Below are positions 52,703 to 61,666 of a stretch of DNA of 64,000 nt, one piece after another. The stretch is from NCBI GenBank assembly GCA_964509295.1, contig CAZDWS010000003.1, positions 124,001 through 188,000 on the forward strand, written 5' to 3'. Made by a program: the position numbers and the translations under genes. Source of the DNA: JBGSQR01 sp964509295 (GTDB taxonomy: Bacteria > Desulfobacterota > Desulfuromonadia > Geobacterales > Pseudopelobacteraceae). Under the pieces are notes generated by a model that saw only the letters and a program-made list of their open reading frames with translations, searched no databases and was not told the origin of the DNA. The stretch's first letter is position 1. Each line of letters begins with the position of its first letter.

Positions 52703-53670
52703 AAATCAGTTTCGTAAAGTATGTTGTTATGGCCGTCTTTGTTTCAATGATCACCGGTTGTTCCCTTTCCTACACCATTCATGAACCGCAGGTTTCTTCG
52801 TTCAGGTACGACTCTGTTCCGTCGAAGAAGGTTGTCATAAAGGTGATTGACCAGAGGAAAGACCTGATCTTCCAACGTCAGATTTCAAATTTGAGAAATG
52901 TCAAACTTGAACTTAAGAATGTGGAGGACCCGATAAAGTGGTTAGCCATTGCACTTGAAAAAGAGTTAGTGGCCCGGGGAATTCCTGCAGAAGTGATTAC
53001 CAGCGACAGTGCTGGTACTGAGGATATGTCCCTCACCATCAAGACCTACCAGATAGTCAGCCACCGCATGACTGGATTCTCGCCATGGGAAACGTACCAT
53101 TCCTTCAAGGCAGATTTGAAGGCAGGTAATCAGACTAACACCATCATTGCTTATTTTACCAATGGTCATGTACCAAAATGGTCCATGAATGAGATTGAGA
53201 AGCCATGCTTTGACATCCCCATGTCCATTGTTGTTAAAGACGTGGCATCAAAGATCAATCAGACTATTTTTAAACTCCAAGCCGGCAAAGATCAACTAGA
53301 CAATATAAATGGCAGGATTGAACAAAAACTTGCCACCGATAGTGAGGAAGCCTGCCTTCCGGCTATTGAAATGGGTGCAACCAATAATCAGGCTGGCATG
53401 CCTTACCTTTTGAAGTTGGTAGAGCACAAGGACCAGTTCCTGCGGGCCTGTTCTCTTTCAGCAATTGGCACCCTGGGGGCAAAAGAACAGCTTGATTTAC
53501 TCAAAGCAAAGTTCGCTCAGTTTGACTATGTGGATCAATTTATGGCGCTGAAAGCAATCGGTGATATCGGCACTCCCGAAGCAATCGACTTCATCAAAAA
53601 AACTCGAACTGACAGTAAATACCAGTCTGAAAACGGGTATGTGTACTTCATGAATCTATATATGGATTAA
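52699..53670 (+). CDS. Lipoprotein with C-terminal HEAT-like repeats
   Basis: 323 residues. Signal peptide with lipobox M-I-T-G-C, Cys21 the lipidated residue and Ser at +2, so outer membrane sorting is likely. A middle domain (about 30-200) has V-V-I-K-V-I-D-Q-R-K-D and T-I-K-T-Y-Q-I-V, like putative lipoproteins that handle envelope stress or transport; the C-terminal 100 residues look like HEAT repeats (A-G-M-P-Y-L-L-K-L-V, then L-R-A-C-S-L-S-A-I-G-T-L-G, and M-A-L-K-A-I-G-D-I-G-T-P-E-A). The start is GTG with aggagg 5 bases upstream. It ends in a terminator. Exact role unknown. Confidence 0.75.
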   Translation: MKISFVKYVVMAVFVSMITGCSLSYTIHEPQVSSFRYDSVPSKKVVIKVIDQRKDLIFQRQISNLRNVKLELKNVEDPIKWLAIALEKELVARGIPAEVITSDSAGTEDMSLTIKTYQIVSHRMTGFSPWETYHSFKADLKAGNQTNTIIAYFTNGHVPKWSMNEIEKPCFDIPMSIVVKDVASKINQTIFKLQAGKDQLDNINGRIEQKLATDSEEACLPAIEMGATNNQAGMPYLLKLVEHKDQFLRACSLSAIGTLGAKEQLDLLKAKFAQFDYVDQFMALKAIGDIGTPEAIDFIKKTRTDSKYQSENGYVYFMNLYMD

Positions 53671-53703
53671 CTAACAAACTTTTTAAAAGCAAAACTGCGA
53701 AAA

Positions 53704-53746
53704 GGACAAGCTACATAATACAAAAAGTAGCTTGTCCCGTTTTTTT
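53704..53746 (+). terminator. Intrinsic terminator after the lipoprotein gene
   Basis: ggacaagctac (53704-53714) pairs perfectly with gtagcttgtcc (53727-53737), followed by cg and a T7 run. Confidence 0.9.
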
Positions 53747-53773
53747 CTATCTTATAGACCAATCAAATTTCTT

Positions 53774-53802
53774 TTCAGAATCCATCTTCCAATGTATATA
53801 AT
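53774..53802 (+). promoter_or_regulatory. Sigma-70 promoter of the spermidine-synthase-like gene
   Basis: TTCAGA and a perfect TATAAT with a 17-base spacer, start predicted near 53809, a leader of about 48 bases. It follows directly after the terminator of the previous unit. Confidence 0.5.
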
Positions 53803-53856
53803 CACCCACAAAATGAAAACAGTGCTCAATTTTGCAAGGCATGAAAGGCTTTATAC

Positions 53857-55446
53857 ATGACTGATGGACCGGTTAATTCAACAAAAAGCAGTCGCGGTTT
53901 TTTATTATACATAATTCTGACTTCCATGCTTTGCGGTGCACTGGTCATGGTCATCGAAGTGCTTGGCTCGCGGGTAATCGGGCCGTTCTACGGTGTGAGT
54001 CTGTTTGTCTGGACTTCTCTGATTACTGTCACACTGGTCGCGCTTGCCCTGGGTTATGTTTCGGGCGGTATCCTATCTGATCGTCGGGATGACCCGGCCT
54101 GGCTTTACGGCATCATCCTGCTGGCCGGTCTGTTTGTTCTGATCATACCTGTCATTAAACTCCCTGTGCTCAAGATCTGCCAGTCGCTGGGCCTGCGTGG
54201 CGGTGCCTTTGCCAGCTCGCTTTTGCTGTTCGGCCCCGCCCTGTTTCTGCTCGGTTGCGTCTCACCCTATATTGTCAAGATTGCTGCCAGGGAAATGAAG
54301 AACATTGGTCGGACAGTCGGCATGCTTTCCGCCGTCTCCACCTTCGGCAGTTTCTTAGGAACAGTCTGCACCGGCTTTGTGCTGATCGCCTATTTCGGCG
54401 TTAGCCGAATATTTATGGTTATCGGTCTGCTGCTGATTGCCCTGGCGGTTGGCTATTTTGTACTGTTCCGCCGTAAGCCGCTGTTTCTGATTATGCTGCT
54501 AATACCGCTGTTTTTTTCAGGTGTTGGTGGAGTAACAACAAAACTGATGCCTGACGGAACTCGCGTTACCAAGGTCTTTGAAAAAGAGAGTTTTTACGGC
54601 AGCATCAAGGTTATTGACTATAAAAGCAGAACGGAGACAGTACGGTCAATGCTGATTGACGGCCTGACCCAGGGGCGCATGGATCTGTCCAACAGCATGC
54701 CGGTATCATCTTACATCTACTTCATGCAGTTTCTGCCCTATGCCCTGAATCCGGGCGGCAAATCCTGCCTGGTGGTCGGCCTTGGCGCAGGACTGGTACC
54801 CATGTGGTACGAGCAGCAGGGCATCACCACCGACGTGATTGAAATCGACCCGCATGTACTTGACGCAGCCCGTACCTACTTCGGGTTCAAGACATCAGGG
54901 GAAGTTTTTATTGATGATGCCCGTTACCATTTGAACAATTCAAAAAAGAAATACGACTATGTGGTGCTGGATGTCTTTAACGGTGACACGACGCCAGGAC
55001 ATGTCCTGAGCCTGGAAGCGCTGCAGGTTGTCAAACAGCGTATGGCTGACAAAGGAGTTCTGGCCGTTAATCTGATCGGCAGCCTGAAGCGAGAGACTTT
55101 CATGACCGCTTCTATTGTTGAGACACTTCGGCAGGTATTTTCCACCGTGCGGATCTATCCCGTATTTTCTCCCGATGGCGACAGTGCCTGGGGTAATCTG
55201 GCTGTAATAGCCTTCAATGGGCCTGCTATCCAATTCAACCAAACTGAGGTTAATGAGTTCAAAGTTCATAAATTTGCAGAGCAGCGTGTGCATGAAAATT
55301 TGGGACAGACATTTACTTTTCCTGCAGGAAGCGCTTCGATCATTCTGACCGACAATTATAACCCGGTTGATTTCTACGACACATGGCTCAAGGAAGAGTT
55401 ACGCAGAAGCATTCTGGCCAGTCAGGACGCAGATATTCTGAGTTGA
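53857..55446 (+). CDS. Membrane-fused spermidine synthase-like protein
   Basis: 529 residues: seven or so membrane segments in the first 220 residues (MFS-like half transporter character), then a cytosolic spermidine-synthase-like domain with the SAM site C-L-V-V-G-L-G-A-G-L-V-P, acidic E-I-D-P-H-V-L-D-A-A and I-D-D-A-R-Y-H-L, and Y-D-Y-V-V-L-D-V-F. Fused proteins of this kind are common in delta-proteobacteria; whether they make spermidine or methylate/aminopropylate something else is not settled. No speD is nearby. Confidence 0.82.
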   Translation: MTDGPVNSTKSSRGFLLYIILTSMLCGALVMVIEVLGSRVIGPFYGVSLFVWTSLITVTLVALALGYVSGGILSDRRDDPAWLYGIILLAGLFVLIIPVIKLPVLKICQSLGLRGGAFASSLLLFGPALFLLGCVSPYIVKIAAREMKNIGRTVGMLSAVSTFGSFLGTVCTGFVLIAYFGVSRIFMVIGLLLIALAVGYFVLFRRKPLFLIMLLIPLFFSGVGGVTTKLMPDGTRVTKVFEKESFYGSIKVIDYKSRTETVRSMLIDGLTQGRMDLSNSMPVSSYIYFMQFLPYALNPGGKSCLVVGLGAGLVPMWYEQQGITTDVIEIDPHVLDAARTYFGFKTSGEVFIDDARYHLNNSKKKYDYVVLDVFNGDTTPGHVLSLEALQVVKQRMADKGVLAVNLIGSLKRETFMTASIVETLRQVFSTVRIYPVFSPDGDSAWGNLAVIAFNGPAIQFNQTEVNEFKVHKFAEQRVHENLGQTFTFPAGSASIILTDNYNPVDFYDTWLKEELRRSILASQDADILS

Positions 55447-55473
55447 TTCTACCATTTTTGCAGGAGGTCAAAC

Positions 55474-55968
55474 TTGAAACCTTTACTGACAATCATTTTG
55501 CTTTTACTGACATTTACACCAGCCAATGCAGAAATGTACAAATGGGTTGCTGAGGACGGTTCTGTAACTTTCAAAGACACGCCACCTCCTGCTTCCAAAA
55601 AGGCCAAAAAGGTCAAGGTCTACACTGAAAGCGACTTTGATCCGGCCCCACCCTATCAACCCGAACCTGCGAAGCGTAGTTCAAAAAAATCCACTTCCAC
55701 GGTCACCCAGACCACCGCCACTAAAAAAGAGCGTTTCAACGGAACAGTTGAAATCTATCTGACCGATTGGTGCGGCTACTGCAAACAGGCTTTGAGTTAC
55801 ATGGACAGCAAGGGTATCCCCTATGTTGCCTACAACATCGAAAAAGATAATGCCGCCAAACTGCGACATAAAGAACTGGGCGGACGTGGAGTACCATTGA
55901 TTATTATCGGTCCAAACAAACTGTCCGGATTTTCTCAATCAACAATGGAAAGATATCTTAACAACTAG
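55474..55968 (+). CDS. Secreted DUF4124-glutaredoxin fusion
   Basis: 164 residues. Signal peptide ending A-N-A at residue 19; DUF4124 domain (Y-K-W-V-A-E-D-G-S-V-T-F-K-D-T-P-P) to about 40; Ser/Lys/Pro linker; glutaredoxin domain from about 88 with C100-G-Y-C103. The CGYC active site and G-V-P-L-I-I cis-Pro region are intact. It probably acts as a thiol oxidoreductase in the periplasm or on the membrane. It starts 27 bases after the upstream gene and may share its transcript. Confidence 0.87.
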   Translation: MKPLLTIILLLLTFTPANAEMYKWVAEDGSVTFKDTPPPASKKAKKVKVYTESDFDPAPPYQPEPAKRSSKKSTSTVTQTTATKKERFNGTVEIYLTDWCGYCKQALSYMDSKGIPYVAYNIEKDNAAKLRHKELGGRGVPLIIIGPNKLSGFSQSTMERYLNN

Positions 55969-56073
55969 TCGGTTTCCCGACAAATATGCAGATTTACACC
56001 TTTGACAAAGACAACCTGCTGGGGTATAGCTTTACGAGTCTTTAATTCAACTAAACCAATACGGAGCCGTAAT

Positions 56074-57039
56074 ATGAGTAGTGCAGCACATATTCTGATC
56101 GTTGATGATTCAACACCTTGTCGAAGCAAACTGACCGAAATTCTGGAGGCTGAGGGTTATCTTGTCTCTCAGGCAGCATCCGCAGAAGAAGCTATCCCCA
56201 TGTTCAAGTCCGAAGAATTTAATCTGGTCATCACGGAAATCATTCTGCCCGGAATGAGTGGCCTGAACCTGCTAAAACTGTTCAAGGAGATTCACCCTGA
56301 AACAGATGTTGTCGTAATCAGTAGCAACACGTCCAGCTTTACAACCATCAAGGCGCTAAGACTTGGTGCTTATGATTATATTGTCAAACCGATTGATGAT
56401 GAGTCTGTGCTGTACAGTATGGTTGACCGGGTGCTGGAAAAGCAGGAACTGGCCCGCGAAAATCTGCGTCTGATAAATGAGATTGCCGAGAAGAACAAGA
56501 AACTGAGCGAATCATTAAAAATGATGAAGATGATCAACCAGGTCTGCGTCCTGCTGACCTCAACGCTTGATATCGCCTCGATCCTGCGGATTTTAACTGA
56601 AAGCGCAGTCAAACAGCTACAGACAACCAGCGGCTATCTGTTATTGCTTGATAAAAGCGGCTCATTCCTGACCATGAAAGTATCTAATGGCATAGACCAT
56701 ACAATAGCAGGCAAGTTCAAACTTTCTCCCGGTCATGGTATTTCCGGCCTGGTCTTTGCCACCGGTAAGCCACTGATTATCAACACCCTTGATTCTGATG
56801 AATATACTGATAGATTTATAGAAGAAGATCCCTTTGGTGTTCTACTGACCACTCCAGGAGTTCTCTCGGTCCCGCTGCAGGTTCAGGGAAAAACTGCCGG
56901 TGTTTTGACCATGTCCGGCGGTAGCAATGGAAAGCCTTTTACTGAAGAACAGCTGGAATTTCTCTCAATTCTCTCCAGCTATGCTGCTATAGCGATTGAA
57001 AATGCCGGAATTTTCTATAAACTTAAAAAACAGCTATAA
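56074..57039 (+). CDS. Receiver-GAF protein with Glu at the phospho-site
   Basis: 321 residues: receiver domain 5-120, coiled segment 120-165, GAF domain about 170-315. The receiver keeps D11/D12, the Ser of V-I-S-S-N and Lys in V-K-P-I, but the phospho-acceptor is Glu55 (V-I-T-E-I-I-L-P-G). Glu at this place often mimics the phosphorylated state. There is no output domain apart from GAF, so it may act by binding partners. I chose the ATG at 56074 because cggag lies 8-9 bases upstream; the frame is open to 56002. Confidence 0.83.
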   Translation: MSSAAHILIVDDSTPCRSKLTEILEAEGYLVSQAASAEEAIPMFKSEEFNLVITEIILPGMSGLNLLKLFKEIHPETDVVVISSNTSSFTTIKALRLGAYDYIVKPIDDESVLYSMVDRVLEKQELARENLRLINEIAEKNKKLSESLKMMKMINQVCVLLTSTLDIASILRILTESAVKQLQTTSGYLLLLDKSGSFLTMKVSNGIDHTIAGKFKLSPGHGISGLVFATGKPLIINTLDSDEYTDRFIEEDPFGVLLTTPGVLSVPLQVQGKTAGVLTMSGGSNGKPFTEEQLEFLSILSSYAAIAIENAGIFYKLKKQL

Positions 57040-57088
57040 ATATTTTCAACTGCTTTATTTAACTGAGTCCATTTCAAGGGGGCATATT

Positions 57089-57466
57089 ATGGAAAACAAT
57101 CCTGTCGGTTGGTTTGAAATTTATGTGCAGGACATGAAACGTGCAATAAAGTTTTATGAGTCTGTCTTTCAAGTCAAACTGGAGCAACTTGAAAGTCCGA
57201 TCAGCAATCTGGAACTGTGGAGTTTTCCCATGAATATGGGAAAAATGGGAGCCAGCGGAGCACTGGTAAAAATGACCGGTTGCCCCTCGGGCGGTAACAG
57301 CACACTTGTTTATTTCAGTTGCGATGACTGTGCAATAGAAGCGGCCCGTGCAGCCGAAGCCGGCGGTAAAATCCAGAATGAAAAGTTTTCCATTGGCCAG
57401 TATGGCTTTATTTCATTACTGATTGATACTGAAGGAAATATGATCGGCCTGCATTCACTGAAGTAG
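57089..57466 (+). CDS. VOC-family (glyoxalase-like) protein
   Basis: 125 residues, one vicinal-oxygen-chelate module pair: N-P-V-G-W-F-E-I-Y-V-Q-D-M at the start, Y-E-S-V-F-Q, then L-L-I-D-T-E-G-N-M-I-G-L-H-S at the end. Metal-ligand residues of true glyoxalase I are only partly recognisable, so enzyme activity is uncertain. I chose the ATG at 57089, preceded by aaggggg; the frame is open upstream into the receiver-GAF gene. Confidence 0.85.
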   Translation: MENNPVGWFEIYVQDMKRAIKFYESVFQVKLEQLESPISNLELWSFPMNMGKMGASGALVKMTGCPSGGNSTLVYFSCDDCAIEAARAAEAGGKIQNEKFSIGQYGFISLLIDTEGNMIGLHSLK

Positions 57467-57496
57467 TATTAAAGAAATCTATGACTGGGGTATACA

Positions 57497-57826
57497 ATGT
57501 TTACAAGTCACAGCATTGATGGATACAAGTCTGTTCTGAATGGCATCGAACAGAAAACACTGGTCTATGGTGACAAAACTTTGATGGTGGAATTCAAACT
57601 GAAACAGGGTGCTGTTCTTCCTCTTCATTCCCATCCGCATGAACAATCAGGCTATCTGGTAACAGGCCGGATTAAACTGACTATCGACAATCAAGTCCAT
57701 AACGTAGTCCCCGGAGACAGCTGGTGTATTGGAGGTGCAAAAATGCACTGTGCCGAGATTTTAGAAGACTCGGTTGCAATTGAGGTATTCTCTCCGGTGA
57801 GGGAGGATTACCTGCCTAACATTTAA
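57497..57826 (+). CDS. Small cupin protein
   Basis: 109 residues with one cupin barrel: motif 1 P-L-H-S-H-P-H-E-Q-S-G-Y-L-V-T-G and motif 2 P-G-D-S-W-C-I-G-G-A-K-M-H. The three His and the Glu/Gln of the metal site are present, so it should bind one metal ion. Single-domain cupins act as small dioxygenases, isomerases or sensors. It lies 30 bases after the VOC gene and 21 bases before the EAL-HDOD gene, so these four are probably one operon. Confidence 0.87.
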   Translation: MFTSHSIDGYKSVLNGIEQKTLVYGDKTLMVEFKLKQGAVLPLHSHPHEQSGYLVTGRIKLTIDNQVHNVVPGDSWCIGGAKMHCAEILEDSVAIEVFSPVREDYLPNI

Positions 57827-57847
57827 TTTCATGAGCTGGAGCCTGGC

Positions 57848-59068
57848 ATGACGGAACACTGTATAATCGGTAGACAACCAATTCTGGACCGAAATGAACA
57901 TCTCTATGGCTATGAGCTGCTTTTCCGCTCCACAGAGACAAATTCAGCAGTATTTCAGGACAATGGCCGAGCCACTGCCAATGTCATTATAAATACTCTT
58001 TCTTCATTCGGTATTTTTGAACTTCTGGGTGGACGAAAAGGCTTTATCAACGTTGATTACGATATGCTGATGGATGATGCCCTGGAGCTGCTGCCTCAGG
58101 ATCATATTGTGATCGAGTTGCTGGAAACAATTGAACCGTCACCCGCCCTGATCGAACGCTGCATTGCCCTCAAGGAAGCCGGATTCAGCCTTGCTTTGGA
58201 CGACCATCAATACCATCCTAATTTTATGGAACTATATTCCATAGTAGATATAGTTAAAATAGACCTGCTTCAGACTCCGGTTGAGTCATTGCCGGGACTT
58301 GTAAAACTTCTCCGTCAGTTTCCCTGCAAACTTTTGGCAGAAAAGGTCGAAACTGTTGATCTGTTCACGGTCTGCCATGACCTTGGTTTCGATTATTTTC
58401 AAGGGTATTATTTTGCCCGACCTGACGTATTAAAAAAGAAGAAGATGGATGCGGACGCAACTACACTGCTCAGACTTTTGCGTCTCCTTGCAGATGAAGC
58501 TGGTATCCAGGAGCTGGAGGATGCTTTCCGGGACAGTCCGACACTTACTTACAAGCTTTTGATGCTGGTTAACTCCGTTGCCTTCGGGCAGCGCCAGAAG
58601 ATTCAGGGGGTACGCCACGCAATTGCCATGACCGGCCGACTGCAGATTAAACGCTGGATTCAACTGGCACTTTTTGCTGCAGATGGTGATGATGCCCTTG
58701 AACATCCGCTGGTTGATATGGCAGCCACCAGGGCCGGATTAATGGAGCAGATGGCATTTGTCCATCCCAATCTGCAGCAGGATGACGAATCACCTGAACG
58801 GGCCTTTATGACCGGTATTCTGTCACTGCTGGAAAACATTTACGATATCAGTGTTGAAGACATCATTACAAATCTCAACCTGAACGAGGAAGTTGCAGCA
58901 GCACTACTGGCCCGCAAGGGAGATTACGGTAACCTGCTGCGCATTATGGAGTATCTGGAAGAGCTTGACATGAACTCTGCGACAGATCAACTGTCCTCCA
59001 TCGGAATTAATCCGAATGTCATGTCGGAAATTCAATTACGGGCATTCAACTGGCGAAAACCGGTTTAG
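57848..59068 (+). CDS. EAL-HDOD (YuxH-type) signalling protein
   Basis: 406 residues: EAL-like domain about 1-200, HDOD domain about 205-400. EAL residues kept include Y-E-L-L-F-R, V-I-E-L-L-E-T, V-K-I-D and L-L-A-E-K-V-E, but the D-D-F-G-T-G loop is replaced by D-D-H-Q-Y-H, so phosphodiesterase activity is doubtful. In this family the EAL part more often binds c-di-GMP. HDOD domains relate to HD hydrolases without the metal site. The 3' end overlaps mutM by 4 bases (convergent, shared ttag). Confidence 0.86.
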   Translation: MTEHCIIGRQPILDRNEHLYGYELLFRSTETNSAVFQDNGRATANVIINTLSSFGIFELLGGRKGFINVDYDMLMDDALELLPQDHIVIELLETIEPSPALIERCIALKEAGFSLALDDHQYHPNFMELYSIVDIVKIDLLQTPVESLPGLVKLLRQFPCKLLAEKVETVDLFTVCHDLGFDYFQGYYFARPDVLKKKKMDADATTLLRLLRLLADEAGIQELEDAFRDSPTLTYKLLMLVNSVAFGQRQKIQGVRHAIAMTGRLQIKRWIQLALFAADGDDALEHPLVDMAATRAGLMEQMAFVHPNLQQDDESPERAFMTGILSLLENIYDISVEDIITNLNLNEEVAAALLARKGDYGNLLRIMEYLEELDMNSATDQLSSIGINPNVMSEIQLRAFNWRKPV

Positions 59069-59892
59069 TTGTTTTTGTATAAAGCTGAAGGCTGACAAAC
59101 AGGGCAAAAATGCGTACCCCGCTGCCCTACCCTGATTTTAACAATCTTTTCGCCGCATTTGATACAAGCCTTACCCTGCCTACCATAAACTTTTACCTTG
59201 TAGTTACCAGCCTTAAAAACACCGTCAATATTGGCCCCGTCGGTTGCGACAGCTTCCTGTAAAACAGCAATAACAGATTTGTGCAGAGTCAGAATTTCAG
59301 AGTCGATTAATCCGGATGACTTTTGTAACGGATTCAAACCGGCCAGAAAAAGGCTCTCATCCGCATAAATATTACCGATACCTGCTACAAAGGACTGATC
59401 AAGCAGCAAAACCTTAAGCTGACGATTAGTATTTTTAAGGCGGCAACAGAACTCGTCAGCCCGTACTGTCAAGGCATCCGGCCCAAGTCCGACAGTTACA
59501 GATGAAGGGTCTTTGACCAACCAGGCACGACCGAATTTCCGGGGATCGTCAAATCTCAGTGCCATGCCATTATCAAGATGAATAGAAAAGCGGTTATGGG
59601 GAGCGGGGCTTTGATCTGAGTTATTGATATAGGCAATGCCGGTCATACGAAGATGTAGTGCCAGATATATTGGTGACCCCGCATTCTCAAGACCGAAAAA
59701 AAGATATTTACCGTAACGGCTGACTGATCTGAAGCTGCTGGAGTTAACAACAGCAAGAAATTCATCAACAGTTGAATCTTTGACAACTCCCGACCAGTTT
59801 AGATCAACAGATTTGATTCTGCTTCCGATCAGCGGTGGTTCCGTATTCAACATATCCCTGACAACGCTTTCCACTTCCGGTAATTCAGGCAC
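59065..59892 (-). CDS. mutM: Formamidopyrimidine-DNA glycosylase
   Basis: Base excision repair of 8-oxoguanine, 275 residues. Catalytic N-terminus M-P-E-L-P-E-V-E (Pro2 nucleophile, Glu3), the Lys in R-Y-G-K-Y-L-F, the H2TH region G-I-G-N-I-Y-A-D-E, and a C-terminal zinc finger C-I-K-C with C-P-V-C. The length is normal. Confidence 0.94.
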   Translation of the reverse strand: MPELPEVESVVRDMLNTEPPLIGSRIKSVDLNWSGVVKDSTVDEFLAVVNSSSFRSVSRYGKYLFFGLENAGSPIYLALHLRMTGIAYINNSDQSPAPHNRFSIHLDNGMALRFDDPRKFGRAWLVKDPSSVTVGLGPDALTVRADEFCCRLKNTNRQLKVLLLDQSFVAGIGNIYADESLFLAGLNPLQKSSGLIDSEILTLHKSVIAVLQEAVATDGANIDGVFKAGNYKVKVYGRQGKACIKCGEKIVKIRVGQRGTHFCPVCQPSALYKNN

Positions 59893-59911
59893 TCATACCT
59901 CACAATAATTA

Positions 59912-60955
59912 TTAATATTTAAGGCTAGTTAAGATACTACCTTTAATCTTTTGATTTATTGTTGATATTTCAATTTCATCCAATGCCAGCACATGATTTT
60001 TACTGATAAATAAGGATATCCCCTGCTTTTTTAACCGTTCCAGATTATTTCGACCATGACCGGTCAGATCTGAAATCCTTGACCGATGACAGGCAATTTC
60101 AATCGTTTCGGAAGAATCTAAAGAGTTTAAAAGCTGCAAAACCAGATCATAATATAGTTCAGAGCGAACAAGTTGACCAAAGGCCGGGTGCCAGCAACCG
60201 GCAACTATGTTGTCGCTGTTAAGCCCTGAATCAGCCTGAAGTCCGATGCGAATCACATCAACATCTGCCTGCATGGCTCTATGCAGAAGGCGCTTACACA
60301 TATTCACCCCTTGCTCCACAGTCAGTGGCTGATATTCACCCAACTGATATTTTGCAGCCAGCTCCGTCCCACTAAGAACGACAACCGGGTATATCCTGAT
60401 AAAATCTGCTCCGGCGGCGATGACTCTTTCCAGGGATAGAAGTGCTTTCTCCGGTGAATCGGCCGGGAGGCCCGGCATCAGCTGTGCGCCTGCAGTAAGA
60501 CCATGATTCTTTATTATCCTTATGGCAGAATCGGTGTCAGCGGCAGTATGACCGCGCCCGGCGGCCAGCAGAACAGAATCATCCATGGACTGAACACCAA
60601 GTTCAATGATGTTAACACCCATGCGGGTCAACCATCGAACAGTATGATCGGTAATACAATCAGGACGGGTAGAAATACGAATATTGGAAACCTCTCCAGA
60701 GGCTAGCAGGGGTTGAACCGGAGACAACAGCTGTTGCTGTAATGTGAGGGGAAGAGCTGTGAAAGAACCGCCGAAGAAAGCTACTTCAACCGGTCTGTCT
60801 GCAGCAGTACTCAGCCAGGATTCAATTTTTTGGACAATTTCAGCCGCAGCAGGCAGCAATCCATTTGAACCTGAAATAATGCGCTGGTCACAAAAGACAC
60901 AGGTATGAGGACAGCCTTGATGACTAATGAAAAAAGGGACTGTGATCCTGGTCAT
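59912..60955 (-). CDS. Radical SAM protein, Elp3-like
   Basis: 347 residues. Radical SAM cluster motif C15-P-H-T-C19-V-F-C22 (CxxxCxxC) near the N-terminus, then G-G-S-F-T-A-L-P and E-L-G-V-Q-S-M-D, typical of the Elp3/YhcC-like group, but no acetyltransferase domain. The position between rnc and mutM is common in Geobacter relatives. Substrate unknown; tRNA modification is a reasonable guess by family. The start overlaps the rnc stop (ATGA). Confidence 0.83.
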   Translation of the reverse strand: MTRITVPFFISHQGCPHTCVFCDQRIISGSNGLLPAAAEIVQKIESWLSTAADRPVEVAFFGGSFTALPLTLQQQLLSPVQPLLASGEVSNIRISTRPDCITDHTVRWLTRMGVNIIELGVQSMDDSVLLAAGRGHTAADTDSAIRIIKNHGLTAGAQLMPGLPADSPEKALLSLERVIAAGADFIRIYPVVVLSGTELAAKYQLGEYQPLTVEQGVNMCKRLLHRAMQADVDVIRIGLQADSGLNSDNIVAGCWHPAFGQLVRSELYYDLVLQLLNSLDSSETIEIACHRSRISDLTGHGRNNLERLKKQGISLFISKNHVLALDEIEISTINQKIKGSILTSLKY

Positions 60956-61662
60956 TCATCAGGTTCCAATGTAGTTTCAAGTAACTGAAGTGCTTTTAAT
61001 GCAGCAGATTGCTGTGCATGCTTCTTGGAACGCCCGATGCCCGTCCCAAGCAGTTTTTCATCCACAAAGACCTGAAAAACAAACTCCCTGTCGTGGGGTG
61101 GACCTGACTCTTCCAGCAAAAGATAATGGGGAGGTGGCAATTTAGATGAGGAAAGTTTTTCCTGAAGAAGACTCTTGGCATCTCCTGTTTTTAGCTCCGC
61201 ATCAGGCTTAGCCATAATTTCAGAGAAAAGCCTTACAACGAAGCGACGCGCAGCTTCAAAACCACCATCAAGATAGACCGCTGCAATAATTGACTCAAGA
61301 ATATCTGCCAGAATTGAGTCTTTGTCGCTACCTGAACTCTGTTCTTCTCCCCGACCCAGCCGGATAAATGGTCCAACGCCCAGATTCCTGGCTATGGATG
61401 CCAGTGTGTCCTGATCGGCCATCTGGGACCTTAATCGGGAAAGTGTCCCTTCGTTTTCGCCAGGGTAATGCAAATACAGGGTTTCTGCCAGAACCATTCC
61501 CAGAATTGCATCTCCAAGAAATTCAAGACGCTGATAATCCCCAATTCCGCCACCAGCCTGCTCATGATGAAATGATGGGTGTGTCAGTGCCTGTTCAAGT
61601 AACTTGAAATCCGAGAATTTATATTCAATCAGTGTCTCAAGCCCTGAAATAACGTTTCCCAC
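60952..61662 (-). CDS. rnc: Ribonuclease III
   Basis: Double-strand RNA endonuclease of 236 residues. Catalytic domain with R-L-E-F-L-G-D-A-I-L-G (signature) and D-I-L-E-S-I-I-A-A-V-Y-L-D, then a dsRNA-binding domain (about 160-230, ending K-K-H-A-Q-Q-S-A-A). I chose the GTG at 61662 because GGGAG lies 7 bases upstream and it follows the ppx stop by 4 bases; a TTG at 61683 is seven codons earlier. Confidence 0.93.
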   Translation of the reverse strand: MGNVISGLETLIEYKFSDFKLLEQALTHPSFHHEQAGGGIGDYQRLEFLGDAILGMVLAETLYLHYPGENEGTLSRLRSQMADQDTLASIARNLGVGPFIRLGRGEEQSSGSDKDSILADILESIIAAVYLDGGFEAARRFVVRLFSEIMAKPDAELKTGDAKSLLQEKLSSSKLPPPHYLLLEESGPPHDREFVFQVFVDEKLLGTGIGRSKKHAQQSAALKALQLLETTLEPDE

Positions 61663-61666
61663 GTGA

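Noticed and set aside
56074..59068. A defence system or phage module built on the EAL-HDOD, cupin and VOC genes
   Set aside because: No nuclease, toxin, integrase or composition change; all belong to ordinary metabolic or signalling families.
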